A stretch of 6,817 bases of DNA, from positions 1-6,817 of the forward strand of contig PLHN01000448.1 in NCBI GenBank assembly GCA_003139975.1. Reading direction: 5' to 3'. The notes below the pieces were generated by a model, which saw only the letters and a list, made by a program, of their open reading frames with translations, made no database searches and was not told the origin of the DNA. This DNA comes from Acidobacteriaceae bacterium (lineage in GTDB: Bacteria > Acidobacteriota > Terriglobia > Terriglobales > Acidobacteriaceae). The position numbers and the translations under genes were made by a program. The stretch's first letter is position 1. The number at the start of each line of letters is the position of its first letter. Shown here piece after piece: positions 6,509-6,817 of this stretch.

Positions 6509-6514
6509 TATAAT
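6509..6514 (+). promoter_or_regulatory. Candidate -10 element of a rightward promoter
   Basis: TATAAT is a perfect -10 match in a long gene-free region just before the structured tract. A perfect TTGACA lies at 6495-6500, but the gap between them is only 8 bp, so they cannot be a normal sigma-70 pair. At 17-bp spacing the -35 position reads AGGCCC. The -10 may work without a -35, or with an activator or alternative sigma factor. A start near 6521 would put the hairpins below in the 5' leader. Confidence 0.4.
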
Positions 6515-6562
6515 AGTAGTTACAAGACAACTTACTAACATCCCTAAGTGGAGTAACTCGGT

Positions 6563-6810
6563 CGCCCTATGGGCGCTCGCAGAAACCCGCAAGTCTTGCG
6601 GCTTTCTGGGCTAAGTTATGAGGTTAAGTTCTTTGACATCAAGACTTTGCTGGCAACCACCCGAGCGGCGTTTGCCAACTCGTTGATTCTAAACGAGTGG
6701 CCTTTCGCCCTCCCCGCAAGGACGTGGCATAAATCATTATTTATCAATACTTTGCCTGTAAGCATATTCCGCTGAAGACCTTGGCGGGAAAATGCCGCTA
6801 AAGTCTTGAT
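6563..6810 (+). ncRNA. Candidate structured RNA or rRNA-type leader with boxA-like element
   Basis: Successive inverted repeats fill this tract. CGCCC (6563-6567) pairs with GGGCG (6571-6575). A 29-base hairpin spans 6580-6608, with CAGAAA/TTTCTG outside, one mismatch, then CCGCAAG/CTTGCGG inside. TGGCAA (6651-6656) pairs with TTGCCA (6672-6677), and ACTCGTT (6678-6684) with AACGAGT (6692-6698). GCGG (6784-6787) pairs with CCGC (6795-6798). ATCAAGACTTT (6638-6648) is the exact reverse complement of AAAGTCTTGAT (6800-6810), which would close a domain over the last hairpins. GTTCTTTGACA (6628-6638) resembles the boxA antitermination element of rRNA leaders and follows a hairpin, as boxA follows boxB. 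An rRNA operon, another ncRNA or a structured mRNA leader are all possible; the end lies at or beyond the window edge, and the strand is assumed from the -10 and boxA. Confidence 0.35.
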
Positions 6811-6817
6811 TCCAATA

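Larger units (their letters stand above)
6107..6817. other. Gene-free tail of the window
   Basis: No open frame here looks like a protein: the two longest plus-strand candidates (6181-6498 and 6569-6775) have no recognisable domain, and the first runs through a dispersed repeat. The base composition is visibly more A/T-rich than the genes, especially at 6380-6420 and 6725-6750. The tail holds a small hairpin (AACCG 6152-6156, GAAG loop, CGGTT 6161-6165), the repeat at 6221-6260, a 14-bp palindrome at 6369-6382, a -10-like TATAAT at 6509-6514 and a hairpin-rich tract from 6563 onward. ATAAAT-CATT-ATTTAT (6729-6744) is a further inverted repeat. I see no tRNA or rRNA gene body within it. Confidence 0.7.

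Noticed and set aside
6569..6775. A 68-codon plus-strand open frame
   Set aside because: It overlaps several perfect hairpins that explain the sequence better, has no Shine-Dalgarno before its ATG, and shows no recognisable protein features.

Overview
The window carries one truncated gene at its left edge on the minus strand and four complete genes on the plus strand: a Mn-type DtxR/MntR regulator, an Nramp manganese transporter, a universal stress protein and an AcnA-type aconitase. It ends in about 700 bases with no convincing protein gene. The coding DNA is GC-rich. The intergenic DNA is rich in dispersed repeats, including a REPIN-like double hairpin, a CATCCCGACCGGAGCGAAGCGG-type element and an inverted repeat built from GAGGTCAG units. 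From memory, this repeat style and these protein types fit Acidobacteriota (Terriglobia/Koribacter-like). That placement is an inference and was not searched.

Layout: 1-72 is the first 24 codons of an Hsp70-family chaperone reading leftward. 73-298 holds a 35-bp inverted repeat and the mntR promoter. 299-982 is mntR, starting at GTG and apparently leaderless. 983-1055 is a short spacer with an operator-like palindrome. 1056-2531 is mntH. 2532-2759 holds repeat copy 1. 2760-3176 is a universal stress protein. 3177-3305 holds two small inverted repeats. 3306-6005 is acnA. 6006-6817 holds repeat copy 2, a second repeat family, a perfect 14-bp palindrome, and a hairpin-dense tract with a boxA-like element that may be the leader of a structured RNA or rRNA operon lying to the right.

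The best-supported story is the manganese module. The regulator has Asp8 and Glu100 where Mn-sensing MntR/SloR-type proteins have Asp and Glu, and where iron-sensing DtxR/IdeR have Met and Cys. The next gene is an Nramp transporter with intact DPGN and A-x-x-MPH metal-site motifs. A 17-bp near-identical sequence with TTAA-N6-TTAA architecture lies in front of both genes, in opposite orientations. In front of mntR it overlaps the -35 region. This predicts Mn-dependent autoregulation plus repression of mntH. Manganese import, a stress protein, an Fe-S aconitase sensitive to oxidants and an Hsp70 together suggest a loose metal and oxidative-stress neighbourhood, but only the mntR-mntH link has sequence support.

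I found no clearly novel multi-gene system. The least explained parts are the structured tract at 6563-6810, the repeat pair placed just 3' of mntH and acnA, and the acnA leader palindromes.
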